Of a DNA stretch of 64,000 nucleotides, positions 28,185 to 38,137 are shown in pieces. The position numbers and the translations under genes are program-made. Source of the DNA: JAVVHH01 sp963848035 (GTDB lineage Bacteria > Pseudomonadota > Alphaproteobacteria > Acetobacterales > Acetobacteraceae). Each line of letters begins with the position of its first letter. Position 1 is the first letter of the stretch. The stretch lies in the NCBI GenBank assembly GCA_963848035.1, contig CAWKCD010000001.1, positions 186,001 to 250,000 on the forward strand, written 5' to 3'. The notes beneath the pieces are model-generated. The model was not told the DNA's origin. It worked only from the letters and a program-made list of their open reading frames with translations, and made no database searches.

Positions 28185-28745
28185 TTAGGCGGCGCCCTTC
28201 ATGGCGTATTGGAGGCGCTGGAGGCGGGATTTCAGGCTCGTGTCGTAGAGACGCGCGCCGATCCGCACCACCAAGCCGCCGAGCAGGCCGGGTTCGACCG
28301 ATTCCTGGATGTTGACGGCGCCGTATCCCGCCTCGATCAAGCGGGCGCGGAGCTGTTCGCGCTGGATGTCGGAGAGCGGATGCGCGGACTGGACCTGCGC
28401 CACGACCACGCCGCGCTTCTCGGCGACGAGGTCGGCGAACGCGGTGACGATGGTGCGCAGCGACGAGAGGCGGCGGTTGTTGGCGATGACGCCGACGAAG
28501 TCGCGGACCAGCTTGCCGAAGCCCTGCTGCTCGAGCACGGCGATCGCGGCGGTGCGGGCCTGGGTGACGTCGATCAGCGGGCTCGAGAGGAGCCGGCGGA
28601 AGTCGGCGCTCTGGTCGATGAGCCGGCCGAGCGATTCCATTTCGGAGACGGCGGTGTCGATCGCGCCGGTCTCGTCCGCCTGCGCGTAGAGGGCGGTCGC
28701 GTATCGGTCGGCGACGCCGCCGGAGGTCGTGGAGCCTGAGGCCAC
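28185..28745 (-). CDS. atpH: ATP synthase F1 delta subunit
   Basis: 186 residues, the stator subunit that ties F1 to the b subunits. The N-terminal helical bundle and the C-terminal HPLSDIQREQLRARL segment fit the family. It is the first gene of the leftward cluster; the Fo genes are elsewhere, as usual in alphaproteobacteria. The 285 bases to the divergent ABC-transporter gene at 29031 presumably hold both promoters. I see no clear boxes there and no RNA gene. Confidence 0.94.
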   Translation of the reverse strand: MASGSTTSGGVADRYATALYAQADETGAIDTAVSEMESLGRLIDQSADFRRLLSSPLIDVTQARTAAIAVLEQQGFGKLVRDFVGVIANNRRLSSLRTIVTAFADLVAEKRGVVVAQVQSAHPLSDIQREQLRARLIEAGYGAVNIQESVEPGLLGGLVVRIGARLYDTSLKSRLQRLQYAMKGAA

Positions 28746-29030
28746 GCTGTCGTCCTATGCCAAATGGTGTCGTGCCGGCGTTGAACCGGCGGCGCGGCCT
28801 CTAGCATGGGGTTGGGACGCGGGCAACAGGCTGAGGCGTTGCGACGGCGTTCGGCGCAGGCGCGGAAGCGGCGCGTTCGAGCAACGAAGGTCGGTTCCGC
28901 AGGGTCGTCTAAAATCCGGCTTCAGCTCTGGATTATCTAGCTAATCCTGTTGCGCGCCCGTCTCGCTCCGTGCAAGGCTGATACGTAAATGGGGCATGAA
29001 GCCTCTCCATTCCATCATGGGGGAAACAGG

Positions 29031-30371
29031 ATGCAGGTTGGCATTTCGCGCCGTGGCGCGCTGAAGCTGGGCGCGGCCACCGCGGCGTTGCCGTTGGTGC
29101 ACATTCGAACCGCGGGCGCGGCCGGCAAGCTGGCGATCGGGTTCTGGGACCATTGGGTGCCGGGCGCGAACGATGTGCTGACCAAGATCGTCAAGGAATG
29201 GGGCGAAAAGAACAAGGTCGACACCTCGATCGACTACATCACCTCGGTCGGCAACAAGAACCTGCTGACCTTGGCGGCGGAATCGCAGGCCAAGACCGGC
29301 CACGACATCCAGCAATTCCCGACCTGGGAAGTCCGCAACAACGCCGACAACCTCGAGTCGATGACCGACGTGGTCAAGCGGCTGACGGCGAAATACGGCC
29401 CGGTCAATCCGATCGTCGACTACCTCGCCAAGTCCAAGGACGACTACAAGGCGATGCCGTCGATGACGGCCGGCCAATACAAGGGCTGCGCGTCCCGGAT
29501 CGACTCCTGGAAGGAGCAGATGGGGATGGATCTGCAGGCCATCTTCCCCGTCGGCGACAAGATGGGCCCCGGCTACGACGACTGGACCTGGACCAAGTTC
29601 CTCGAGGCGGCGCCGAAGATGAACAAGGCCGGCGTGCCGTTCGGGCTGCCGATGGGCCAGTTCACCGACGCGGTCGACTGGGTCGGCTCCTGCTTCGCCT
29701 CCTTCGGCGCGCAGCTCGTCGACGAGAAGGGCGAGATCACCGTCAAGTCGGACAACGTCCGCAAGGTGATGGAATTCTTCAAGAAGCTGATGCCGGAGCT
29801 GCCCGGCGACGTGTTCTCGTGGGACGACGCGTCCAACAACCGGGCGCTGATCTCCGGCAAGTCGGCGCTGATCTTCAACCCGCCCTCGGCCTGGGCGGTG
29901 GCGGTGCGCGACAATCCGGAGATCGGCAAGAAGGTGTGGCACCACCCCAGCCCGGCGGGCGACAAGGGCCGGTTCACGCCCTATCTGCCGTACTTCTGGG
30001 GCGTCTGGAAATTCGCCCAGAACAAGACCGCGGCCAAGGAGCTGATCGAGTTCCTGTGCGAGCGCGAGCAAGCCGAGCGGCTGGTGATCGCGTCGCATGG
30101 CTACGACATCCCGCCCTTCGCCAGCATGGCCGACTTCAAGGTGTGGCAGACCGAGGGTCCGCCGCCGGGCACGGTCGCGAACTATCCGATCCGCCCGCCG
30201 CACAACGCCAAGGCCTGGATCGCCGCCTATCCGGCGCCGCCCGACATCGCGGTGCAGATCTACAACCAGGCGACGATGACCAAGATGATCGCGCGCATGG
30301 CCCAGGGCGGCAACTCGATCGAACAGGCGATCGATTGGGCGCAGGGCGAATTGGAAGGCTTTACCCGCTGA
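29031..30371 (+). CDS. ABC transporter extracellular solute-binding protein (sugar type)
   Basis: 446 residues starting at ATG 29031. A twin-arginine-type signal (SRRGALKLGAATAALPL) is seen, unusual but known for this class. The mature part is a family 1 binding protein: KLAIGFWDHWVPG at the start, a central FGLPMG, and a long C-terminal lobe ending near WAQGELEGF. It probably binds a sugar or polyol and delivers it to the two permeases encoded next. A start 14 codons earlier would bury the signal peptide. Confidence 0.88.
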   Translation: MQVGISRRGALKLGAATAALPLVHIRTAGAAGKLAIGFWDHWVPGANDVLTKIVKEWGEKNKVDTSIDYITSVGNKNLLTLAAESQAKTGHDIQQFPTWEVRNNADNLESMTDVVKRLTAKYGPVNPIVDYLAKSKDDYKAMPSMTAGQYKGCASRIDSWKEQMGMDLQAIFPVGDKMGPGYDDWTWTKFLEAAPKMNKAGVPFGLPMGQFTDAVDWVGSCFASFGAQLVDEKGEITVKSDNVRKVMEFFKKLMPELPGDVFSWDDASNNRALISGKSALIFNPPSAWAVAVRDNPEIGKKVWHHPSPAGDKGRFTPYLPYFWGVWKFAQNKTAAKELIEFLCEREQAERLVIASHGYDIPPFASMADFKVWQTEGPPPGTVANYPIRPPHNAKAWIAAYPAPPDIAVQIYNQATMTKMIARMAQGGNSIEQAIDWAQGELEGFTR

Positions 30372-30394
30372 GGGTGACGTAAAGGAGCGGGCCG

Positions 30395-31336
30395 ATGGCT
30401 GACGGAACCACATTACCAGTCAACGGCCCGCCGCTCGTTTCTGACGGGCGGCCCAACAGCATGCAGGTGCTGATGCGCAGGCGGTCGACGATCGCCTTCA
30501 TCATGTGCGTGCCGCTGCTGGCGATCGTGTTCACGCTGGTGATCTACCCGGCGTTCTACGCGATCTGGCTGTCGATGCTGAACAAGAAGATGACCCAGTT
30601 CGTGGGTCTGAACAATTACATCTACTTGCTCAATCGGCCGACGTTCCAGACCGTCATCTTCCAGAGCGTGCTGTTCGCGGTTTCCGCGGTGGTGCTCAAG
30701 GCGCTGATCGGGTTCGTGCTGGCGCATCTGATGCACAACATCCCGAGCAACCGGCAGCGGATCTGGCGCGGCCTGCTGCTGGTGCCGTGGGTGGTGCCGC
30801 TGGCGATGTCGACGCTGGGCTGGTGGTGGCTGTTCGACCCGTCCTATTCGGCGTTCAACTGGATCATCCAGGGTCTGGGCGGGCCGCAGATCCCGTGGCT
30901 GGGGGCCACCTGGTGGGCGCGGTTCTCGGTGATCCTGGTCAACACCTGGTATGGGGCGCCGTTCTTCCTGATCATGTATCTGGCGGCGCTGAAATCGGTG
31001 CCGGAGCAGCTCTACGAGGCGGCCTCGATCGACGGCGCCGGGTTCTGGCAGAAATTGTGGCACGTGACGTTGCCGATGATGCGCAACATCATCTCGATCA
31101 CGGTATTGTTCAGCCTGATCATCACGTTCGCCAATTTCGACATCGTGCGGATCCTGACCAATGGCGGGCCGCAGGACAAAACGCATCTGTTCGCGACCTA
31201 TGCGTTCCAGGTGGGCATCCAGTCGGGCGACATCCCGCTCGGCGCTGCGGTCAGCCTGTTCATGCTGCCGATACTCGCGATTTTCGCTTTCTTCGTGCTG
31301 CGCGGCGTGACGAAGCGGTCCAAGGAGGCGATGTGA
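30395..31336 (+). CDS. Sugar ABC transporter permease, MalF/UgpA type
   Basis: 313 residues with six predicted membrane helices. The EAA loop that contacts the ATPase is seen as LYEAASIDGAGFWQKLWHV about two-thirds along. An AAAGGAG site lies just before the ATG. It follows the binding protein by 23 bases and its stop overlaps the next permease start, so all three genes form one unit. No ATPase gene is in this unit. Confidence 0.9.
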   Translation: MADGTTLPVNGPPLVSDGRPNSMQVLMRRRSTIAFIMCVPLLAIVFTLVIYPAFYAIWLSMLNKKMTQFVGLNNYIYLLNRPTFQTVIFQSVLFAVSAVVLKALIGFVLAHLMHNIPSNRQRIWRGLLLVPWVVPLAMSTLGWWWLFDPSYSAFNWIIQGLGGPQIPWLGATWWARFSVILVNTWYGAPFFLIMYLAALKSVPEQLYEAASIDGAGFWQKLWHVTLPMMRNIISITVLFSLIITFANFDIVRILTNGGPQDKTHLFATYAFQVGIQSGDIPLGAAVSLFMLPILAIFAFFVLRGVTKRSKEAM

Positions 31337-32230
31337 GCACCACCACTTTCGACGCGGCGCAACTGGCCGCGCGCCGCCGGGTCAGCAAGCTCGAGCGCGA
31401 CCGGAAATTCGTGCTGTGGGGCAGCTACGCGGCGCTGTCGGTGTTCGTGATCTTCTTCCTGACGCCCGCCCTTCTACATGCTGGTCACCAGCCTGAAGAC
31501 GTCGGCGGAGATCTCGAACGAGGCGGGCAATCCGTGGATCGTTCAGCATCCGACGCTGCAGAACTATGCGGAGCTGCTGACCAACGCGAACTTCCTCGGG
31601 TTCTTCTGGAACTCGATCAAGGTGACGACGTGCCTGGTGGTGCTGTCGATGGTGGTGTCGGTGCTGGCGGCGTTCAGCCTGGCGCGGATGAAGTTCTTCG
31701 GCAGCGGCATCCTGGCGACGGGGATCTTCCTGACCTACCTGGTGCCGGAAAGCCTGCTGTTCATTCCGCTGTTCAAGATCGTGGGCTCGGTCGGGCTGAT
31801 CAACAATGCCTGGGCAATGGTGCCGCTGTACCTGACGCTGTCGGTGCCGTTCTGCACCTGGATCATGATCGGGTATTTCGCCTCGATCCCGAAGGAGCTG
31901 GACGAGGCGGCGCTGATCGATGGCGCCGGCTACATTCAGATGCTGTTCCAGATCTTCATCCCGGTCGCGATGCCGGGGATCATCGCGGCGACGATCTTCG
32001 CGTTCACCGTGGGCTGGGGGACGTTCCTGTATCCGATGGCGTATCTCTACTCGTCGGACCAGATGGTGCTGACGGTGGGGATCGTGAGCGACCTGATCCG
32101 GGCGGACGTGTTCCAGTGGGGCAAGATCATGGCCGGGTCGCTGCTGGCGGCGGCGCCGCCGGTGCTGATCTATGCGTTCCTGATGGACTACTACATCGCC
32201 GGGCTGACGGCGGGGGCGACGAAGGGATAG
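31333..32230 (+). CDS. Sugar ABC transporter permease, MalG/UgpE type (one frameshift)
   Basis: The second permease, about 298 residues, starting at a GTG that overlaps the upstream TGA. One extra C at about 31464-31470 breaks the frame in the first membrane helix: the expected FFLTPPFYMLVTSLK is split after FFLTP. After the break the protein runs cleanly, with the EAA loop LDEAALIDGAGYIQMLF and six helices in all. As sequenced it would be truncated at the N-terminus; a sequencing error is likely because everything else is conserved. The transporter's ATPase is not nearby and may be shared. Confidence 0.82.
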
Positions 32231-32236
32231 GAAGCG

Positions 32237-32269
32237 CGCCCTGGCCGCGCGTTCGGCTCGGCCAGGGCG
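32237..32269. terminator. Bidirectional hairpin terminator
   Basis: cgccctggcc at 32237-32246 pairs perfectly with ggccagggcg at 32260-32269 around a 13-base loop. It lies 7 bases after the permease stop and 7 before the stop of the convergent unknown gene, the right place to end both transcripts. No strong T-tract follows, so efficiency is uncertain. Confidence 0.6.
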
Positions 32270-32275
32270 GGCGGC

Positions 32276-33097
32276 TTATCGACCCTGGTAGCGCTGCATG
32301 GTGGCGACCAGCTGGCCGGCTTTCTTGAGTTCCTGCGTGAATGCGTCGAGAAACTGCTTCACGTGGACTTCCGTCGCATTGTCGGGGAGTTGCGCCGGCG
32401 CGTTGCCGGCCTGGCTCGCGAACGGGTTCATCGCGCGCAGGATCGGCTCCGGATCGGCCAGCAATCCGTCGATGTCCTTGGCGAAGACGAGCTGCATCGT
32501 GACGTCGCGCGCCGCGGTCGGGAAGATCGAGTTGTAGGTCGCCACCGTGGGTGTCGCCTTCACCTTGGCGACCCCGGCGACGGCACGCGCGACCGCGCCC
32601 TTCATGTTCTTTTCCCAGTTCAGCAGCATCTTGCTCTTGACGCCGAGGTCCTTCTCCTCAGGATTGAAGCGCTGCCGGATGGCCGTCACGCGGCTCTCGC
32701 CAGTATCGACCACGGCGACCAGCGACTTCATCATGAATTTGAGCGCACGCTCGTAGGTGGTCTTGGTGTCCTTCTCGGCGCGTTCGTCGATCTGCTCGTC
32801 GATCGCCTTTTCCAATACTTTCGCGTATTGATCCTTTGCCTTGACGAAGGCGGCGAGCTGCTTTTCCATCTCTTCGAGCAGTTTGCCGCCGGTCTTGAGG
32901 TCGCTTTCCTTGCGGTTGTCGGTCTTTTCCGCGGCGGCATCCGCCTTGTCGAACTTCTCGAGCGAGCCGGAGAGCCCGGTGAAGCTGCCCCAGGCGTTCG
33001 CGATGCCCTTGCTCTCCTTCGGCTTCTTCTTGCCGGTTGCCGTCTCGAAGGCCTTCTTCGCCTCCTCCCACATCTCCGCCAACGGTGCCTTCGCCAT
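32276..33097 (-). CDS. Unknown helical, Lys/Glu-rich protein
   Basis: 273 residues from ATG 33097, chosen because GGAGG lies just upstream; an in-frame ATG five codons earlier is the alternative. It is highly charged and mostly helical. A long stretch (about residues 50-120) rich in Lys, Glu and Asp looks like a coiled coil, with repeats such as KQLAAFVKAKDQYAKV. There is no signal peptide, membrane segment or catalytic motif. Two small aromatic patches (WGSFTG and NWEKNMKG) break the helices. I do not recognise the family. Confidence 0.6.
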   Translation of the reverse strand: MAKAPLAEMWEEAKKAFETATGKKKPKESKGIANAWGSFTGLSGSLEKFDKADAAAEKTDNRKESDLKTGGKLLEEMEKQLAAFVKAKDQYAKVLEKAIDEQIDERAEKDTKTTYERALKFMMKSLVAVVDTGESRVTAIRQRFNPEEKDLGVKSKMLLNWEKNMKGAVARAVAGVAKVKATPTVATYNSIFPTAARDVTMQLVFAKDIDGLLADPEPILRAMNPFASQAGNAPAQLPDNATEVHVKQFLDAFTQELKKAGQLVATMQRYQGR

Positions 33098-33156
33098 CCG
33101 ACCCTCCGCCAATTGCGACCGTTATAATATCGTTTGTCGCAATTTTTGGAAGAGGT

Positions 33157-33768
33157 TCAGTTACGGGAAAGCAGCGAGCGTCGCCTGCGGAGGAGTTGGG
33201 CGAGCGAGGCGGTCGCCAGCAGACCCAGGGAGGCGGGTTCGGGGACCGCGGCGAGTTGCGTGACGGTGATGGCGTAAGCGCCGGTATTGTCGCTGAAGAT
33301 GCCGTCGGAAACGCCGAAATGCAGGGCGGTCGGGGTCGTCGTGCCGGTGTCGAGGACGAATTGGTAGGCGTGGGCGGGGTTGTAGGCGGGGATCCCGGCC
33401 GCGCCGGTCGATAGGTCCTCGACCAGGAAATTCTTGGCGTCTTGCGACGGCGTGAACGGCAGCAGAGCCGAGGTGCCGAACGTGAGCTGATAGTAGCTGG
33501 CGTCATTGCCGACGGAGGTGTCGCCGATCAGGTAAAACGCGTCGTTGACGAAGGCCGCGTCGGACTGGCCGGTTCCGGTGATCGAGATCTGGACCAGGCC
33601 GCGATAGGTGCCCGCGGTGACGCCGCCATCGGGCTGCAAGAAGCTGGCGGTCAGGGATTCGCCGACACCAACCGGTGTGTAGCTCACGCCGCCGACCACG
33701 ATCGGCGCCGCGCTGGCGGTCGCGCCGAGGGAAAGCAGGCCGAGTATGGAAAGGACGGTGATCTTCAC
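33157..33768 (-). CDS. PEP-CTERM sorting domain protein
   Basis: 203 residues with a signal peptide (MKITVLSILGLLSLGATASA) and a canonical C-terminal PEP-CTERM signal: VPEPASLGLLA, a short hydrophobic helix, then RRRR. The mature part is rich in Thr, Gly, Ser and aromatic residues, as in surface or matrix proteins. Export and trimming would need an exosortase encoded elsewhere. It is transcribed leftward, with 219 bases before the divergent oxalate decarboxylase. Confidence 0.82.
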   Translation of the reverse strand: MKITVLSILGLLSLGATASAAPIVVGGVSYTPVGVGESLTASFLQPDGGVTAGTYRGLVQISITGTGQSDAAFVNDAFYLIGDTSVGNDASYYQLTFGTSALLPFTPSQDAKNFLVEDLSTGAAGIPAYNPAHAYQFVLDTGTTTPTALHFGVSDGIFSDNTGAYAITVTQLAAVPEPASLGLLATASLAQLLRRRRSLLSRN

Positions 33769-33987
33769 GGCTGCAACTCCCCTGATCCTGTCGACAACGG
33801 ATAACGATGTAATAACGTTGCGGGAGAAAGTCGAGCTTTAGGTGCAGCGTTCTATCCACAACAGCCGCAGGTAGTGGCAATTCCGCCGCACTCGCGGCTG
33901 CGGTTGCGGCGCGGTCATTTGCTGGCGAGGTGGGGCGACGAAGCGGGCGGTGGGCCGTTAGCCGGGAACGCCGTTTAGGGGATGCTC

Positions 33988-35188
33988 ATGGACCGCTTGT
34001 CTCGTCGCACTCTGGTTGCCGCCACCTTGGCGAGCGGGGCCAGCACCGTCGCTCTCGCGCAGGGCGATCCGCAACCGCAGGCGACGGGCGTGGGCGCGTC
34101 GGTGCTGGGGCCGCGCAACGTGCCGCTCGAGCGCCAGAACCCGGACCTGATGGCGCCGCCGCGGACGGATCGCGGGTCGGTGCCGAACATGAAGTGGTCG
34201 TTCGCGGACAGCCACATGCGGCTGCAGCCCGGCGGGTGGACGCGCGAGACCACGATCCGCGAGCTGCCGATCTCCAAGGAGATGGCCGGGGTGAACATGC
34301 GGCTCGAGGCGGGGACGATCCGCGAGCTGCATTGGCACAAGGCGAGCGAGTGGGCGCTGATGCTGAAGGGCACGGCGCGGGTGACGCTGGTCGACGAGAA
34401 GGGGCGGAACTTCGTCGACGACGTCGGCGAAGGGGATCTGTGGTTCTTTCCGGCCGGGCTGCCGCATTCGATCCAGGGATTGGGGCCGGACGGGTGCGAG
34501 TTCCTGCTGGTGTTCGACGACGGGGCGTTCTCGGAGGACAACACGTTCCTGATCAGCGACTGGATCCGGCATACGCCGCCGGAGGTGCTGGCGAAGAACT
34601 TCCAGACCGAGGCGGGCGTGTTCGCGGCAGGTGCCGAAGGAGCTCTACATCTTCAAGGCGGACGTGCCGGGGCCGTTGGCGCGGGACAAGGTGGCCGCGC
34701 CGGCCGGGTCGGTGCCGAAGGCGTTCACCTATCGGATGCTGGCGCAGGAGCCGCAGCGCTTCCATGGCGGGACGGTGCGGATCGTGGATGCGTCGAACTT
34801 CCCGGTGACGACGATGGCGGCGGCGCTGGTCGAGGTGGAGCCGGGCGCGATGCGGGAGCTGCATTGGCACCCGAACGTGGACGAGTGGCAGTACTGGATC
34901 AGCGGCAAGGGGCGGATGACGGTGTTCGCGGCGTCGGAGGAGGCGCGGACGTTCGACTTCCAGGCGGGCGACGTGGGGTATGCGCCGTTCGCGATGGGGC
35001 ATTACATCGAGAACACCGGGTCGGAGACGTTGCGGTTCCTCGAGATGTTCCGGAGCCCGACCTATGCGGACGTTTCGTTGAAGCAGTGGATGGCGCTGAT
35101 CCCGCCCGAACTGGTGCAGGCGCATCTGCGGCTGCCGCAGGCGCTGGTGGACGGGTTGCCGAAGGAGAAGCAGTCCGTGGTGGGGTGA
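33988..35188 (+). CDS. oxdC: Oxalate decarboxylase, bicupin (one frameshift)
   Basis: About 400 residues after joining frames at about 34624-34628, where one extra G splits VFAQVPKEL. I start at ATG 33988 (AGGGGA upstream). The N-terminus is twin-arginine-like (SRRTLVAATLASGAS), so the enzyme is probably periplasmic. Two cupin domains each have the Mn site: RELHWHKASEW with LPHSI, and RELHWHPNVDEW with MGHYIE. The active-site lid SENST of B. subtilis OxdC is SEDNT here, keeping the catalytic Glu. It splits oxalate into formate and CO2, using up a proton. An oxalate/formate-type carrier is encoded at 62-63 kb. Confidence 0.9.
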
Positions 35189-35192
35189 GTCG

Positions 35193-36606
35193 TCAGGGAG
35201 TTTCGAAGCGGTTTCTGATGAGTTGATCGAGCAGGCGGACGCCCCAGCCGGTCGGGCCGGCGGGGTGGCGGTCGTCCTGGTGTTCGCGGGCTTCGACGCC
35301 GGCGATGTCGAGATGGGCCCAGGGGGTGTCGCCGACGAAGGTCTTGAGGAATTCGGCGGCGTGGCTGGCGTCGGGCTGGCGGGAGGCGTCGCTGCAGTGC
35401 CTCAGGTCTGCGATGTCGGATTTGAGGGCTTCGCGGTAGCCCTCGCCGAGGGGCATGCGCCAGACAGGTTCGCCGACGGACGAGCCGGCGGCGGCGACGT
35501 GGGCGGCCAGGGCGTCGATGGGTGGAGAAGAGGCCGGCCATGTGATGGCCGAGGGCGGTGACGATGCTGCCGGTCAGGGTCGCGAGGTCGATGATGGCCT
35601 GGGGCTGGAGGTTGGCCTTGGCCCAGCCGATGGCGTCGGCGAGGACGAGGCGGCCTTCGGCGTCGGTGTCGACGACTTCGACCATGGTGCCGTCATAGGT
35701 GCGCAGCACGTCGCTGGGACGGTAGCTGGACGCGCCGATGGCGTTCTCGGCGAGCGGCAGGATCGCGGTGACGGGGGCGGGGGAGCGGCGGCGGGCGATG
35801 GCGATCATGGCGCCGGCGCAGGCGGCTGCCGCGGCCATGTCGGCGCGCATCTCCCACATGCCCTGGCCGGGCTTGAGGTTGACGCCGCCGGTGTCGAAGG
35901 TGATGCCCTTGCCGATGAGGGCGACGGGCGGGACGGCGCTGCTGCCGCGCCAGCGCATGGTGACGAGGCAGGGCTCGTGGATGGAGGCGGCGCCGACGGC
36001 GAGGATGGCGTTGAGCCCCTGCCCTCTCAGGCCCGCGGCGTCGATGATGTCGACTTCGATGCCTTCGGATTCCAGGTCGCGCAGGCGTTCGGCCAAGGCG
36101 CGCGGGAATTTGGTGGCGGAGGGTTCGGCGACGAGGTCGCGGGCGAAATGGACGCCGGCCAGCGCGGGGGCGATCTCGCGCCAGGCGGCCTCGGCGCGCT
36201 TGGGGTGATCGGCCATGACGTCGATGCGCTCGACCCTGCAGCGGTCGGGCAGCGCGCTCGGGGGCGGGTCGCGGGTGATCAGGCGGTCGAAGCGCCAGGC
36301 GCGCAGCACGGCGCCGGCGGCGAGGCTGACGGCTTCGGAAGCGGGGCGGTCGCGGGCGTCGAGCGCGATGTGCTCGAGGTCGTAGAGGCGGGAGACGGCG
36401 AGCGCGCCGGCGGCTTCCATGTCGTGGCGCTCGCCGAGGCCGAGGAGCAGCACGCGGCGGCGGTTGCCGCCGACTTCGGCGACCTCGCCATCGCGGCCGC
36501 GGAACATGGCGGCGGCGGCGCGCTCGGCTTTTGGCGGTTCGGCGTCGGCGGAGACGGGGATCGCCCGCGCCGGCGCTTCGCTCTTCTTGACGAAACGGAC
36601 GTTCAC
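35193..36606 (-). CDS. Leucyl aminopeptidase family (M17), second copy (one frameshift)
   Basis: About 470 residues after joining frames at about 35518-35524, where one extra C breaks GLFST from IDALAAHV. The start is a GTG at 36606 overlapping the stop of pepA (GTGA). The catalytic core is intact: GKGITFDTGGVNLKPG with metal ligands, and VVDTDAEGRLVLADA, where the usual Asn of NTDAEGR is Asp. It is a diverged paralogue of the preceding pepA, so the pair probably arose by tandem duplication and may form mixed or separate hexamers. Confidence 0.85.
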
Positions 36607-38072
36607 GGCGTCGTTTCGTAGTGTTCTGCGACGAGACGGTCGAGGAGGCGGAGGCCGAAGGCGGTGGCGCCCTTGGGGATGGTGGCGGTGTCCTTGCTGG
36701 ACCAGGCCATGCCGGCGATGTCGAGATGGGCCCAGGGGCCGCGGACGAAGCGCTGGACGAATTGGGCGCCGATGATGGCGCCGCCGGGTCGGCCGCCGAT
36801 GTTCTTCATGTCGGCGATGTCGGATTTGATGAGCTTGTCGTAGGCGTCGCCGAGGGGCATGCGCCAGACGGGTTCTCCGGTGGTCTGGCCAAGGGCGATG
36901 AGGCGGGAGGCCAGGGTGTCGTCGTTGCAGAACATGCCGGCGTATTCGTGGCCGAGGCTGACGATGATGGCGCCGGTCAGCGTGGCCATGTCGACGGTGA
37001 TGGCCGGGTTGAACTTGTCCTGGGCGTACCAGATGGCGTCGGCCAGCAGGAGGCGGCCCTCGGCGTCGGTGTTGAGGACTTCGATGGTCTGGCCGGAGAG
37101 GGAGGTGACGACGTCGCCGGGGCGCAGCGCGGTGCCGGAGGGCATGTTCTCGCTGAGGCCGACGACGCCGACGACGTTGGCGCTGGCTTTGCGGCGGGCG
37201 ATGGTGGCCATGAGGCCGACGACGGCGCCGGCGCCGGCCATGTCCCATTTCATGTCGCCCATGTTGGGGCCGGGCTTGAGGCTGATGCCGCCGGTGTCGA
37301 AGGTGACGCCCTTGCCGACGAAGCAGACGGGCTGGGCGTCGGGGTCGCCGCCCTTCCAACTCATGGTGACGACGCGCGGTTCCTGGGCGCTGCCCTGGGA
37401 GATCGCGAGCAGGGCGCCGAAGCCTTTGGCGCGGAGTTCCTCGAGACCGAGGATCTCGACCTCCAGGCCGAGTTCGCCGAGGACGCGGCAGCGTTCGGCC
37501 ATTTCGGGCGGGTTGAGGACGTTGGGGGGCTCGGTGATGAGGTCGCGGGCGAGCTTGGTGCCGTGGGCGACGGCCTCGAGGGCGGGCCAGGCGGCTTGGG
37601 CGGCGGCCGGGTCGTCGGCGAGGATCTTGAGGCTGGTGAGCTTGGGTTTGGAGTCGGCGGGCTCTTTGGTGCGGTAGAGGTCGAAGCGGTAGGATTTGAG
37701 CATCGCGCCGAGGGCGGCGTGGCCGGCGTGGTCGGCGGGCATGTGGTCGCAGGCGATGGCGGCGTGGGTTTCCTTGGACAGGGCGGCGGCGGCGTGGCCG
37801 CCGGCTTCCTCCATGCCGCGGGGGGTGTGGTCGGTGTCCTTACCGAGGCCGACGAGGATGACCTTGGAGAGGCCGGCGCCGGGGGCGAGGATGGTGCAGG
37901 TGCTACCCTTCTTGCCGGTGAATTCGGCGGCGGCGATGGCGCGCTCGATGGCGCCGCCGCAGGCCGCGTCGACCTGCTGGCGTAGGCCGGCGGGGGCTGC
38001 GCCTTCGAGGACGAGAAGGGCCAGGGCGCCTTCGGTGGGCAGGGCTGCGGCGGCGAATTCGATGGAAAGCAT
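36603..38072 (-). CDS. pepA: Leucyl aminopeptidase (M17)
   Basis: 489 residues, standard length. The two-zinc catalytic domain is complete: VGKGVTFDTGGISLKPG, MKWDMAGAG, and the signature NTDAEGRLLLADA with its active-site Arg. It removes N-terminal residues from peptides in the cytoplasm. A second M17 gene follows with a 4-base overlap, so both are made from one message. The frame is intact. Confidence 0.94.
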   Translation of the reverse strand: MLSIEFAAAALPTEGALALLVLEGAAPAGLRQQVDAACGGAIERAIAAAEFTGKKGSTCTILAPGAGLSKVILVGLGKDTDHTPRGMEEAGGHAAAALSKETHAAIACDHMPADHAGHAALGAMLKSYRFDLYRTKEPADSKPKLTSLKILADDPAAAQAAWPALEAVAHGTKLARDLITEPPNVLNPPEMAERCRVLGELGLEVEILGLEELRAKGFGALLAISQGSAQEPRVVTMSWKGGDPDAQPVCFVGKGVTFDTGGISLKPGPNMGDMKWDMAGAGAVVGLMATIARRKASANVVGVVGLSENMPSGTALRPGDVVTSLSGQTIEVLNTDAEGRLLLADAIWYAQDKFNPAITVDMATLTGAIIVSLGHEYAGMFCNDDTLASRLIALGQTTGEPVWRMPLGDAYDKLIKSDIADMKNIGGRPGGAIIGAQFVQRFVRGPWAHLDIAGMAWSSKDTATIPKGATAFGLRLLDRLVAEHYETTP

Positions 38073-38137
38073 GTGACCTCTTTCGAGAGCGGTGGGGGAC
38101 CATAGCCAGGGCTGCCCGGCGCGGCTACACCGGGTGG

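Noticed and set aside
28746..29030. tRNA or riboswitch in the gap between atpH and the ABC transporter
   Set aside because: I could not fold a cloverleaf or recognise any aptamer pattern by eye.
32237..32269. Possible small RNA or CRISPR-like unit
   Set aside because: There is one hairpin only, no spaced repeats, and it sits between convergent stops, so a terminator is enough.
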